Part shown: positions 26,101-35,500 of the stretch, in pieces
How the letters are laid out: each line of letters opens with the position of its first letter
How positions within the stretch are numbered: position 1 is the first letter of the stretch
Source of the DNA: a virus
DNA length: 64,000 nt
IMG/VR virus record: IMGVR_UViG_3300023170_000013
Span: 1-64,000 of that record
Reading direction: 5' to 3' (one strand)
Translations under genes and position numbers: made by a program
The notes under the pieces: generated by a model
What the model was told of the DNA's origin: nothing
The model's database searches: none
The model's input: only the letters and a program-made list of their open reading frames with translations

Positions 26101-28819
26101 TGATTTTGCACCAGAGTTTGTCGACAAGATTGAAAAAGAAATTGATGATATAAAACAAAAAATATCCGGTCAAGCTTTTATCGATCAAGAAAAAGCTAGA
26201 AAACAATTAGGGGAAGCTATCACACAAAACAATTATCTGTACAAGATAGCGGAAAAAGAAGGGTACTTCGACAACCCGTTTGAAGAATTTAAAATCTCTG
26301 ATAAATCAAAAGTTTTTAGATATCGAAATCCAGATCCGAGAGCAGTAGGTACTATCGCCATTATATCGCCTAGATATAACGGAACAATAGCAGACGCAAA
26401 TTATAGCTTTCGGAAAAAATATCCCTCTCTCCGCGGAGAGACGCCTAATAGGCCGGCAATAATAAGATTATTTGAGCTAATCAATCAAAGCTTTGAAAAT
26501 GCTAAAAGCTCTTTATCTAATTTGAATTTAAAAGAAAGAGAACGGCAAAATCTTTTTCAGCAAGAGGATTTTTTAAATGCTTTGGCTGAAAGGTTTAAGC
26601 AACTTGATGTTTCCAAGATTTCAATATCTGGAACAAACAATGGTGAAAAGCTAATTGTGAATGATGCGTATGACATCACAAAAGTTCTTTTGCACCATCA
26701 CAATAAAGTTGAAAAGCTAACGCAAGAAACTAATTTCTGCATTGCTATAAGAAATCTTATAGCAGTAGAAATTTCAAGAATTTCCAAGCGACTTAAAGAG
26801 ATTATATACCCGGAAGAGATTAAAGATCGCTCTGTGTTTTCAATTGATGAGAGATTTTTAGAAGAAAAGTTGAATTTCATTAAATTAGATTACAACAATC
26901 GGGAAAGCTACGAACTAATGCTTAAGCGGGGCTTGACAGAGTTTTTAAAAGAAGCGGTTTCTTATCAGTTTCCTTATTTTGAGAATTTAGATACTGCTGA
27001 AAAGTATGTTAAAGAGGAATTGAAAAGAAACATCGACAGTCAATTAGGAAGAAACTATTTTCTTGTCACAACGATCAGTTATAGTCAAAAGACAGCAGGA
27101 AAGTTTAAAGTTTCTGTCCGGAAGGCTTTCCCGTTTGAAGAAACAACTTTTAACCAATCTGGCTTTAAAGATGTGGACGGGTTCAGATTTGTGGTACCGC
27201 TAGATATTAATAAAGACTCAGACAATCAACCATACAATGCACACGATTTAGAAGAAAATCTTTTAATTGAAGATGTTTTTGGAAAGAATTCTTATTTTAA
27301 ACTTAAAAGAAAAACCTTTGATAAAGGTTCGAACAAAAAGTTCGAAGATGTGTTTTACACATTCTCTGAATATCCAAACAGCAGTGTTGGTGGTTTTTTT
27401 GAAAAGTGGAAAAACCTAGAAGGCACTGATGTTTCTTTCTTTGGCTCTTTCTTTAGGTCGCGGTCGTACAAACAATCTTTTGAATTAGGGGAAAGCAACA
27501 ATCCAACAACAAATTACGAATACCAGCCGCCTATTGTTTTAAAGGCAAATTATCCCAAAGATAAGAAAGAATCTGAGGAGCAATTGGAGCAATTCCTTGC
27601 CAAAAAAGCGGATAAATCTTTGGAATATGTTGCGAAATTAAATAATATTTCTAATTCTAGAAGTTTCATAATTGAAAAGAAGCCGATTTATCAAAAAGAA
27701 TATGATTCTGACATTCTCCAAAATGGAACTTTGAGAAGGAATTATGAAAAAAAGTATGGAAAAGTTCGAAACAATTTGAATATTGAAGATTACTTTCACT
27801 ACTGTGTTAAAGAAGAATTTTTGAAAGACATAAAGAAAGACATATTCACGAATCAATATGGTTATGTGTTTGAAGAAGCGTTACCAATTAGGAAATACCT
27901 TTCACACATTGCTGTGAATTTAAACCTACACACAGATCATATCAACAATGTTATAAAAGATTTAAACTCCGATGTGTTTAGTCTGAACTATGTTGATCCC
28001 TTGCAAAGAGCAAATAACATTATTGATTTAAAAGTGGGCCAAATTAACTACCTAACAGACCGCGATATACAATATATCAAGTCAGTCAATTGGGATCAAG
28101 TCGGAGTAGAAGTGGGTAAACAATTGTTTGACTTTGCTCTTTTTACTTTGAAAAGTAAAATTAAATCATTTATGAATGATGTTGAAATGAAAGAGCAACA
28201 TGTCGCTTTTGGAGCAAAGACCGCTCGCGATCTTGGGTTGGTAGTGAGAAAATATTTTCAAGCAGCCAATCAAATAGAATCGGGTGTTAGGAAAGTTGGT
28301 TCTCTTTTCGGAGCAGATATACCAGATAGAGTACCAACTCAACAACAATTAATCTCTAAAAATAAAGCATTTAAATACCTGTTCAACCCGCCGGTAGCTC
28401 CTTTTGCGATTACAAACGCAGCTTTGGGACCACCTCCTTTGAATGTGGTTGATTTTGTTCTATATATTATATTTGAATCGATTTTGATTGGCCTAGATCT
28501 AACACAGGAGCAGGTAGAGAAACTTAAAAACCAATTGTTCGACATCCCAGAAGGGCAGATTTCATTTTTGAAAGCGCCAGAAGAAAATTTCCAAAAAGCG
28601 TGTAAAGATCTTTTAGGAAAGTATTTATTAAAGAACCCAAGAGTGTCAGACGGGGTCACCAAAGGCGGTGAATATATAACACCTGATGGTAAAAACTATA
28701 GGGGTGAATACCACATACACAAAGATGGCACTGTGATGGTTGGAAAAGATCACAAAGAAGTCGAAGAAAACATTGTTCTGACAAAAGTTGTGAAAAGGGA
28801 CGATATAGAAGATGCCTAA
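23192..28819 (+). CDS. Very large tail/baseplate structural protein (1875 aa)
   Basis: A 1875-residue protein that is Lys-, Asn- and Glu-rich and mostly helical in its first 250 residues (long charged coiled-coil-like stretch 130-170), with mixed folds after that. No enzyme motif is seen. The last ~60 residues carry a distinct module, YITPDGKNYRGEYHIHKDG followed by TVMVGKDH, which I have seen at the ends of tail proteins of marine T4-like phages. Its position between hub-like genes and gp25/gp6 argues for a baseplate component. No T4 equivalent can be named. Confidence 0.65.
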   Translation: MANYSFQEFDRLAIDNIEKISSFVYYLTDSSKEADWRKIYNTIGDPANNKEYVRSLFEKEADLSKYISLLKSLSSFSYNLTGPDRSIFREYIKYLDNFLSKKVQERQKREKERKIKDAYNELDEIDAQTRGEKKAIKELKKIQKKQNNKILKTAEIARQEKDEINNYINTYIDQFYKASLRFKNNNQKVGNFFTSNYKNLKSDFTREVMSSSGYKQVNAFYGDYVRKFNIDNLAGDAIRCLTKNIAFSEIKEVFEQKQKEINDFIKNTDQLITESLNIADKALGITEEGFDFASKYIVNYSNSKKTLRMAPIRTINDVRVNRKRNQFLNAIVPIIVTAATKTIDVIVNNVCDEDEVGTFSFDDIPELKEELRRQFGLDSDTLDDFIGLLADLSSFLTKIEICSLFEGAAEEQVVESVIFYIEAFYPNIALYLNTEEKVKNLFVYLGNILPEREELCADVAVASLGDDPCLDPDSYAGKLRPCVFQRDKNKLKSLRKDYIKNKKEGLARAIEIAYFPKEMRANQQEIQKLLEREEQRRKERNLLSIVDGYETYYRDGIDSYKKYYNFNFNYNEDAEPFLNSIFRQLTGSDDAAQEDINRIKNSLIKSYEKGISKISKQINPQLEKNILLSEGEIGIGLSSDGQYEYAVLKKYGNFAESSRALLYYVDVFKAVDKGADPKRYFYNPDLKVPYYGKEYAYSYTPFEKKRRNRSRFTEISSLIAINDKNKPYSPIPFGFKNEVMLEQKKDDIKEGNSFTNYLYNSLGIDYGKVGRDDPNSLRDEKYKRELHTTYNQLAKICYNSVYSRKVPVAASNNSFDSSKISSYDVIPPYYPADDGSFCGRLFSSPSGSLKYKELVNFKEEARIVAGVDIFDYYKPAANEIIDEELERERYLDLLLKFKLQVASFVLKSIHVFSQFNFEEVDVDDMMKDFIYIQMFRNLIFKDALGSQKSFDYLRLTQPEKQEFLKKIRYFDFAPEFVDKIEKEIDDIKQKISGQAFIDQEKARKQLGEAITQNNYLYKIAEKEGYFDNPFEEFKISDKSKVFRYRNPDPRAVGTIAIISPRYNGTIADANYSFRKKYPSLRGETPNRPAIIRLFELINQSFENAKSSLSNLNLKERERQNLFQQEDFLNALAERFKQLDVSKISISGTNNGEKLIVNDAYDITKVLLHHHNKVEKLTQETNFCIAIRNLIAVEISRISKRLKEIIYPEEIKDRSVFSIDERFLEEKLNFIKLDYNNRESYELMLKRGLTEFLKEAVSYQFPYFENLDTAEKYVKEELKRNIDSQLGRNYFLVTTISYSQKTAGKFKVSVRKAFPFEETTFNQSGFKDVDGFRFVVPLDINKDSDNQPYNAHDLEENLLIEDVFGKNSYFKLKRKTFDKGSNKKFEDVFYTFSEYPNSSVGGFFEKWKNLEGTDVSFFGSFFRSRSYKQSFELGESNNPTTNYEYQPPIVLKANYPKDKKESEEQLEQFLAKKADKSLEYVAKLNNISNSRSFIIEKKPIYQKEYDSDILQNGTLRRNYEKKYGKVRNNLNIEDYFHYCVKEEFLKDIKKDIFTNQYGYVFEEALPIRKYLSHIAVNLNLHTDHINNVIKDLNSDVFSLNYVDPLQRANNIIDLKVGQINYLTDRDIQYIKSVNWDQVGVEVGKQLFDFALFTLKSKIKSFMNDVEMKEQHVAFGAKTARDLGLVVRKYFQAANQIESGVRKVGSLFGADIPDRVPTQQQLISKNKAFKYLFNPPVAPFAITNAALGPPPLNVVDFVLYIIFESILIGLDLTQEQVEKLKNQLFDIPEGQISFLKAPEENFQKACKDLLGKYLLKNPRVSDGVTKGGEYITPDGKNYRGEYHIHKDGTVMVGKDHKEVEENIVLTKVVKRDDIEDA

Positions 28820-29195
28820 ATACACTCCAAAACTACCTCTACTGCCTGATAAAACACAGCCGGGGTTTGAACACATTGAAGAAATCAGAGATTTAGCAAG
28901 GCAAAATCTAAAAATGGTTTTGCTAACAAATCCCGGAGAAAGAGTTATGATTCCAGAGTTTGGGGTTGGCTTATCTGGTATGTTGTTTGAGAACTTTTCT
29001 GACAAAGATATGCTCTTAGATTTTGAAGGAAGGATAATAGAACAAGTTAATAGCTATCTTCCTTATGTTGATTTGGAAGAAGTTAGTTTTGACTTGGTTG
29101 AAACAGATAGAAATAAGATTTTTGTTCAAGTTACATATTCCATTCCAGAGATTGATCTGGTGGATTCTGTCTCTATTGGATTAGCAGAAGAATAA
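28812..29195 (+). CDS. 25: Baseplate wedge subunit, gp25/GpW family
   Basis: A 127-residue protein with the gp25 core: ARQNLKMVLLTNPGERVMIP then EFGVGLSGMLFE, and a C-terminal strand region VSFDLVETDRNKIFVQVTYS. In T4 gp25 sits in the baseplate wedge next to gp6 and joins it to the sheath. It is followed 11 bases later by the gp6-like gene, which matches that partnership. Confidence 0.9.
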   Translation: MPKYTPKLPLLPDKTQPGFEHIEEIRDLARQNLKMVLLTNPGERVMIPEFGVGLSGMLFENFSDKDMLLDFEGRIIEQVNSYLPYVDLEEVSFDLVETDRNKIFVQVTYSIPEIDLVDSVSIGLAEE

Positions 29196-29206
29196 GGAAA
29201 CAAAAA

Positions 29207-31021
29207 ATGGCTTTTAAAAATAAAAGACCACCAATTGACTACACAGCAAGAGATTTTCAATCAATTAGAGAAGCTTTAGTTGACCACGCAAGAAGATATT
29301 ATCCAGATACTTTTCAGGATTTCGACACTTCTGGTTTCGGCTCTTTGATGATTGATACAGTTTCTTATATTGGTGACACTCTTTCTTTCTTTTTGGATTA
29401 CCAAGCGAATGAAACGTTCTTGGAAACAGCTTTGGAAGAAGAAAGCATTCTTAAAATTGGAAAGCAAATGGGTTATCGCTATTCTGCTTCTGGGGTCTCC
29501 ACTGGGTTGGTTGAAATTTATGTTGAAATTCCAGCAAATACAGATGGAACTCCAAATACAAACTATCTTCCGATTGTCAAGAAAGGCTCCACCTTTGCGT
29601 CTGTCGATGGCGGTGTTTTTACTCTAACTGATGATGTTAACTTCAATGATACAAACGCAGATATTCTTCTTTCCAAGGTTGATGAGACAACTGGTGTTCC
29701 AACTTTTTATGTTCTAAGAAAAGCCGGCGAAGTCGTCTCGGGGACGGAACAGTCTGAGGCGGCTCTGATTGAAGGCTTTGAGGCGTTCAATAAAATTGAA
29801 GTTGGGGAAAATGTTGAAGGTGAAATAATTGAAATCATCTCAGTTTTTGACACCGAGGGGAATGAGTATTTTGAGGTTGATTCTCTTTCACAAGATATTA
29901 TTTACAAAGCATTTTCAAATAAAGATACATCTACAAACAGCATGGTTCCAAACATTTTAAAGCCATTGGTTGTACCCAGAAGATTTACGGTTGAAAGAAC
30001 ATCCACTGGTCAGGTATTTTTACAATTTGGAGGCGGAAGTGAATCGGATACGTTGAATGATCAGATTTCTGATCCTTCTTCTGTTGCTCTTCAACAAAGA
30101 GGAAAGAATTACATTTCTTCAACTTATTTTGATCCAAATGTTTTGTCTTATCATGATAAGTTGGGAATTGGACCATCAAACACCACACTGGATATTACTT
30201 ACCTTGTGAACAACGAAGTTCTTTCAAACGCCTCTGTTGGAGCAGTAAATCAAGTTTTGTCTACCACTTTGGAGTTTAATGACGAAGAAACGTTGGACGA
30301 AACAAAAGTTTCAGATGTTCGCGGCGGGGTCGAGGTGGACAACGAAAAAGCAATCTCAGGTGACGTTTCAGCGCCTACAGCAGATGAATTAAGGCAGCGA
30401 GTTATTGGCTCCTTTTCAACTCAGAACAGAGCGGTAACAAGAGAAGATTATATCTATCTTTCTTATTTAATGCCGGCTTCTTTGGGTGCTGTGAAAAGAG
30501 CAAATGCAGTGAGAGACTCAGACTCTCAAAAAAGAAATTTAAACTTATACATCTTATCAGAAGATACAGAAGGCAATTTTTCAACAGCCTCTTCTGTTTT
30601 GAAAAACAATCTTCGCACTTGGTTGTCCAGATACAAAATGATCAATGACACTGTTGATGTTTTTGATGCGAAGATTATAAACTTGGGTATTAATTTTTCT
30701 GTATTGGCAGAGGAAGACACAAACAAATTTGATGTTTTACAGCTTTGCATCGACAAATTAACAGAAGATTTAACCGAAAGAAAGTTCGATATTGGAGAAA
30801 ATTTCAATATTATTGAAGTATACAAGAGCTTAAAAGAGTTGGAAGAAGTGGTAGACGTTTTAGATGTTGAAATTGTCTCAAAGTTTGGCTCTCCTTACAC
30901 TGACTTATTCTTAAGCATTGATGAGGCTCTCACTTCTGACGGTAGGGTGGTGGTTTGTCCTGATAATGCTGTTTTTGAAATTAAATTCCCTGAATCTGAT
31001 ATTAAAGGAACTGTGAAGTAA
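29207..31021 (+). CDS. 6: Baseplate wedge subunit, gp6/baseplate J family
   Basis: A 604-residue protein with the N-terminal gp6-type segment YTARDFQSIREALVDHARRY, FQDFDTSGFGSLMIDTVSYI and FFLDYQANETFLETALEEES. A C-terminal baseplate-J region follows: NRAVTREDYIYLSYLMPASL, GAVKRANAV, then domains with DLTERKFDIGENFNIIEVYK. T4 gp6 forms the ring that holds the wedges together. Length is close to T4 gp6 (660). Confidence 0.9.
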   Translation: MAFKNKRPPIDYTARDFQSIREALVDHARRYYPDTFQDFDTSGFGSLMIDTVSYIGDTLSFFLDYQANETFLETALEEESILKIGKQMGYRYSASGVSTGLVEIYVEIPANTDGTPNTNYLPIVKKGSTFASVDGGVFTLTDDVNFNDTNADILLSKVDETTGVPTFYVLRKAGEVVSGTEQSEAALIEGFEAFNKIEVGENVEGEIIEIISVFDTEGNEYFEVDSLSQDIIYKAFSNKDTSTNSMVPNILKPLVVPRRFTVERTSTGQVFLQFGGGSESDTLNDQISDPSSVALQQRGKNYISSTYFDPNVLSYHDKLGIGPSNTTLDITYLVNNEVLSNASVGAVNQVLSTTLEFNDEETLDETKVSDVRGGVEVDNEKAISGDVSAPTADELRQRVIGSFSTQNRAVTREDYIYLSYLMPASLGAVKRANAVRDSDSQKRNLNLYILSEDTEGNFSTASSVLKNNLRTWLSRYKMINDTVDVFDAKIINLGINFSVLAEEDTNKFDVLQLCIDKLTEDLTERKFDIGENFNIIEVYKSLKELEEVVDVLDVEIVSKFGSPYTDLFLSIDEALTSDGRVVVCPDNAVFEIKFPESDIKGTVK

Positions 31022-32586
31022 TGGCCATTAAAAGATATTTAGCAGATGCCGACAATACAATTACAAATGCTTTTGATTCAAGCTTGATTTTAGCTAATAG
31101 GGGCACTGTCTCTAACATGGGTAGAGCCGACATTCTTGAAGTTTTTTCAATTTATGATCAAATTTCAGGCTCAGATTTTGGAGAAAGTCAAGAATTATCA
31201 AGAGTTTTGGTTAACTTCCCTATCACAACTGTTTCGGCAGACAGAACAGCAGGAAAAATTCCAGCAGCCGGCTCTGTTTCTTTTTATCTTCGTATGTTTA
31301 ACGCAGAGCACTCTGAAACTCTTCCAAGAGACTATAAAATGACCATTCAAGCGGTTTCTAGATCTTGGGAAGAGGGTGAAGGTTTGGATATGGATAACTA
31401 TACAGACCAAACTTACAACAAATTGGAAGGTTCAAACTGGATTTCTGCTTCTCTGGGAACTGCTTGGACTTCTGTTGGTGGCGATTATCACGCTTCGCCT
31501 TCTTACACTGCTTCTTTTGGCAGAAAAGGAACAGAAAACATTGAAGTTGACATTACAAGTTTAGTAGAACAGTGGCTAGATGGGACAAAAACAAACTATG
31601 GAGTTGGGGTAAGATTAAGTTCTTCTTATGAAGCTTACTATTCCTCCTCAACTGGGCAGAACTCAAGTTCTTTTATACATAATACGGATGGCGCTCAAAG
31701 ATCTTACTACACAAAAAAGTTTTTTGCAAGAGAGTCCGAATTCTTTTATAGAAGGCCAATCCTTGAAGCAAGGTGGGACTCCAGAATTGAAGATGATCGC
31801 AATTATTTCTTTTATTCGTCTTCGCTAGCACCTGCTGCTGACAACCTTAATACGATCTACCTCTACAACTACGTTAGAGGGCGCTTGGCAAATATTCCAT
31901 CTGTTGGCCAAGGAGCCATTCTTGTCAGTCTTTATTCAGGCTCTTCCAATGACACTGCCCCGTCTGGTTCAAAATTATTGCTTCCAGCGGGCGGAGGAGT
32001 GGTTTCTACGAATGATCTCAATGTAACTGGGGGCTGGGTATCAACTGGGATTTATAGTGCCTCATTCGCCGTTACAGCAGCCTCTACGCCTGTCGCCACT
32101 TTGTATGATGTTTGGCACTCTGGCGGGGTGGAGTTCAAAACAGGGTCAATTTCACCTCAAACCTTTGATGCGCTTGGCTACAACGACAATAGAAAATACG
32201 TTATCAATGTTACCAATCTTAAAAAGTCATATGATACATCAGAAACTGGAAAATTTAGACTTTTTGTTCGTGAAAAAAACTGGAACCCAAATATTTATAC
32301 TAGAGCGGTTGCCGCCCAATCAACTTTACCGATTGTTAGTGCCTCTTACAAAGTGATAAGAGTAGCAGACAACTATGAGGTTATTGGTCACGGCACCGGC
32401 TCCACTACAAATCACACTCTTATGTCCTATGATTCAGAAGGCAACTACTTTGACTTGGACATGTCAATGTTAGAACCCGGATATATGTACGGTTTAAAAT
32501 TTGCCTTTTACAATGATGCTGTTGGTGATTACCAAGAGCAAAAAGGCATCTTCAAATTTAGAGTAGAAGAAGACAATAATGAGTAA
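31021..32586 (+). CDS. Structural protein with DNRLRE-like beta domain
   Basis: A 521-residue Ser/Tyr/Thr-rich beta protein. SVSFYLRMFNAEHSETLPRD, TIQAVSRSWEEGEGLDMDNY and IEVDITSLVEQWLDGTKTNY resemble DNRLRE-type domains, which are jelly-roll-like modules of surface proteins. The C-terminal half is again beta-rich. TAATG overlap with the gp6-like gene puts it in the baseplate operon. A wedge or short tail fibre role is likely but not proven. Confidence 0.6.
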   Translation: MAIKRYLADADNTITNAFDSSLILANRGTVSNMGRADILEVFSIYDQISGSDFGESQELSRVLVNFPITTVSADRTAGKIPAAGSVSFYLRMFNAEHSETLPRDYKMTIQAVSRSWEEGEGLDMDNYTDQTYNKLEGSNWISASLGTAWTSVGGDYHASPSYTASFGRKGTENIEVDITSLVEQWLDGTKTNYGVGVRLSSSYEAYYSSSTGQNSSSFIHNTDGAQRSYYTKKFFARESEFFYRRPILEARWDSRIEDDRNYFFYSSSLAPAADNLNTIYLYNYVRGRLANIPSVGQGAILVSLYSGSSNDTAPSGSKLLLPAGGGVVSTNDLNVTGGWVSTGIYSASFAVTAASTPVATLYDVWHSGGVEFKTGSISPQTFDALGYNDNRKYVINVTNLKKSYDTSETGKFRLFVREKNWNPNIYTRAVAAQSTLPIVSASYKVIRVADNYEVIGHGTGSTTNHTLMSYDSEGNYFDLDMSMLEPGYMYGLKFAFYNDAVGDYQEQKGIFKFRVEEDNNE

Positions 32587-35500
32587 AAAAGACCTTTTCA
32601 AAAAACAAAATCCAAATAAGTTCATTTCGTCTGCCAATTATGACAAATTGAAAGAAGAAGTGGAATCCAAAGACTTCATCAAAGAAAAGATTAAAACTCA
32701 AAAATCTTTCACACCAAGAACGGACTTTTCAAAGCCAGAAAACTTTGCTAGGTATGGGTTGGCAGAAGAATATTATCGAACTTCTGTTGAATATATCTAC
32801 AATTCTTATCCTTATGATGGTTCTCTGTACGAAAGAGAAGATTGGTACAACAGGGGAACTTATTTAGATCAATACATTTTTGAAAATCTCTATCCTAGAA
32901 CAAACGGATACGTTGTCTTGGGTGATGGCTGGGGTACGCAAGACGCTACTGTAGGTGATTATTCTTTATCAACACAGTCAGAATACATTGGATTTACCGG
33001 CGGGCCGCATTTGGGCTTTGACCCTGACGGTGATCGAGCAAAATCCAAAGCAAACTTGTTTAAAGCGTCAAAAAACAGAGAAAACAACCTTAAATTAGAC
33101 CTTGAAGATGGCGTAACTGTTGAATTTTGGTTGAAAAAAGGTGCTTTTAACAACGCTTTGACCAAAAAAGAAGTGCTTTTTGATCTTTGGAACAACAATT
33201 TGTCGTCCTCTGCGGACTATGGAAGGCTCACAATCGAGCTTTCAGCCTCCGCAGTACCGTCTGATCCCGTCTTTTTGGTCACTTGCCAGTCCGGAACAGT
33301 CGGATATTTCCAAGAAGAGATTGGAAATTTAACAACAGCGGCCATTGCAGACGACAATTGGCACCATTACGCTGTTTCTTTTGCTTCTGCATCCAGCGGT
33401 GTCAGTACAAAGTTTTATAGAGATGGCCAGTACGTCGAAGAGAAGGTTTTAGGAACAGCATTTAGCGATGCAACAGCCGCAAAGATGTCTGCTAACATTG
33501 GTGCTCTTGTCAATGCGCCTTCTGGTAATGTTTATCACGGCGAAGAGATGCTTGGCTACGGTAAAGTTCTTTCTTCTTCGTTTGACGAGTTCCGATATTG
33601 GAAAACAGAAAGAAATGCAAAGCAAATTTTCCAAAACTACAACAATCAAGTTGGTGGCGGGACAAACACTGATGACGCAAACACGCTCCTAGGGGTCTAT
33701 TTTAAGTTTAACGAGGGTGTGACAGGTACAGACACGGATAAGACCGTTTTGGACTATTCTGGGCGTGTTTCCAACGGTTCTTGGACAGGATATGAAGCAG
33801 GCGATCGCAACGTTGGCTCTGCAATCGTTTCAGCAAGCGCATCTTCGTACGAATACAAAGATCCAATCATCTATTCTTTCCACCCTGATGTTTCGACTTT
33901 GAAGTCAAACTTGGAAAATAGCGGCTCGGTTCACGACAACCTAAACACATCAGCCCTTTTCTTCTCGCTTCCTTCTTGGATTATTGAAGAAGATGAGTCT
34001 TATGGTGGAGAGAACCTTCGTCATTTAACTCAAATAATGGGAAGCTATCTGGATACACTTTATCTTCAAATTGAAGAGTTGAAAGACATTAAGTCTGTTG
34101 AATATACTTCCGGCTCTGTCAAGCCTCTTCCGTTTGGGGACAGGCTTCTTTCTGACAAAGGTATGTTGGTTCCGGAACTGTTCGTTGATATGGATATTGT
34201 CGAACAGCTTTACAACAGAAACGAAAAAACAGATTATCAAACTGATCTAACAAAGATCAAAAACAAGATCTACGAAAACCTTTACAATAACTTAACTCAC
34301 ATCTACAAGTCCAAAGGGACTTATGACTCTTTTAGAAATACCCTGAATAGTCTTGGCATCTCACAAAAGATTGTGGATATTAATCTCTACTCGAACAACG
34401 CACAGTACGAGATTTTAGACAATACAAAGTTGATTATGGACAACAAAAAGAAAATCAACTTTAAAGATCCAGACAACAACTCGGCAACCATTCATCAGTT
34501 TAGTTCATCGGCAGAGCCAAGCAAATCATTTATTTCAGGCTCTGGGGTTGGTAAATATTACTACACCCCGATTACAATTGATTCTTGTTTGACGCTACCT
34601 TCTGATAAGATTGGAGCAAACTTTTATTATCAAGCGATAACAAATTCTTACTTGACTTGTTCTTTGTTTGGCTTTCACGATGTTGACGAAACACAGGCCG
34701 AGACAGATTTAACTTGGTTGGCAAGTGATCAAAATCAAGTTCAAGCACACGCTATTAGACCAACTTTGAAGACACCAGATGGTTATTTCTTGTTGACTGG
34801 TTCAGTTGGTGGTGCAAATATTGAATTAACCAGCAGCACTGTGAAAGATCTTTTCACAAATACAAACTGGAACGTGTCAGTTCGCTTTAAACATATCAAT
34901 TACCCTCTGACACAAAGGGTGTCGGGCGCTTTTGATGTTGACGCAGATGCTTATCTCTTGGAGTTTTCCGGCTATAATGCTTCAACAAACTACATTGAAA
35001 ATGAATTTAAAGTAACAGCATCAGTAAGCGAAGTACAAGGCCTTCTTTTTTCCGAAGCATCAAAAAGACTTTATGTTGGAGCACACAGAGAGAACTTTAC
35101 TGGCTCTGTTTATCAAAACGGATACTCTTTTGCGAAGATTTCAAATATCAATTTCTGGTATAACTACCTTTCTGATAATGACTTGAAATCTCATTTAAGA
35201 GATCTTCACAATTACGGGATAACGAACAGCGAAAGAGACGCTTATCTCTTGGATTCAAACTATCCAACGAAAGTTAAGAACATTGATACTTTGATGTTGC
35301 GTTGGGATTTTGAGACCGTAACAGGTTCAGACTCCTCCGGAAACTTTACTGTAAATGATCTTGGAAACTTCCAAGGAGATACAGAAAATCAGTATTACCA
35401 CAGTGGAAAAGGCTTTGGTTTCGAAGCATCTTCTACAGATGTTGTTAAGAAAGAAAAGGTTGCAACCTACAAGTTAGCACCTTATGATACAGTATCTTCC

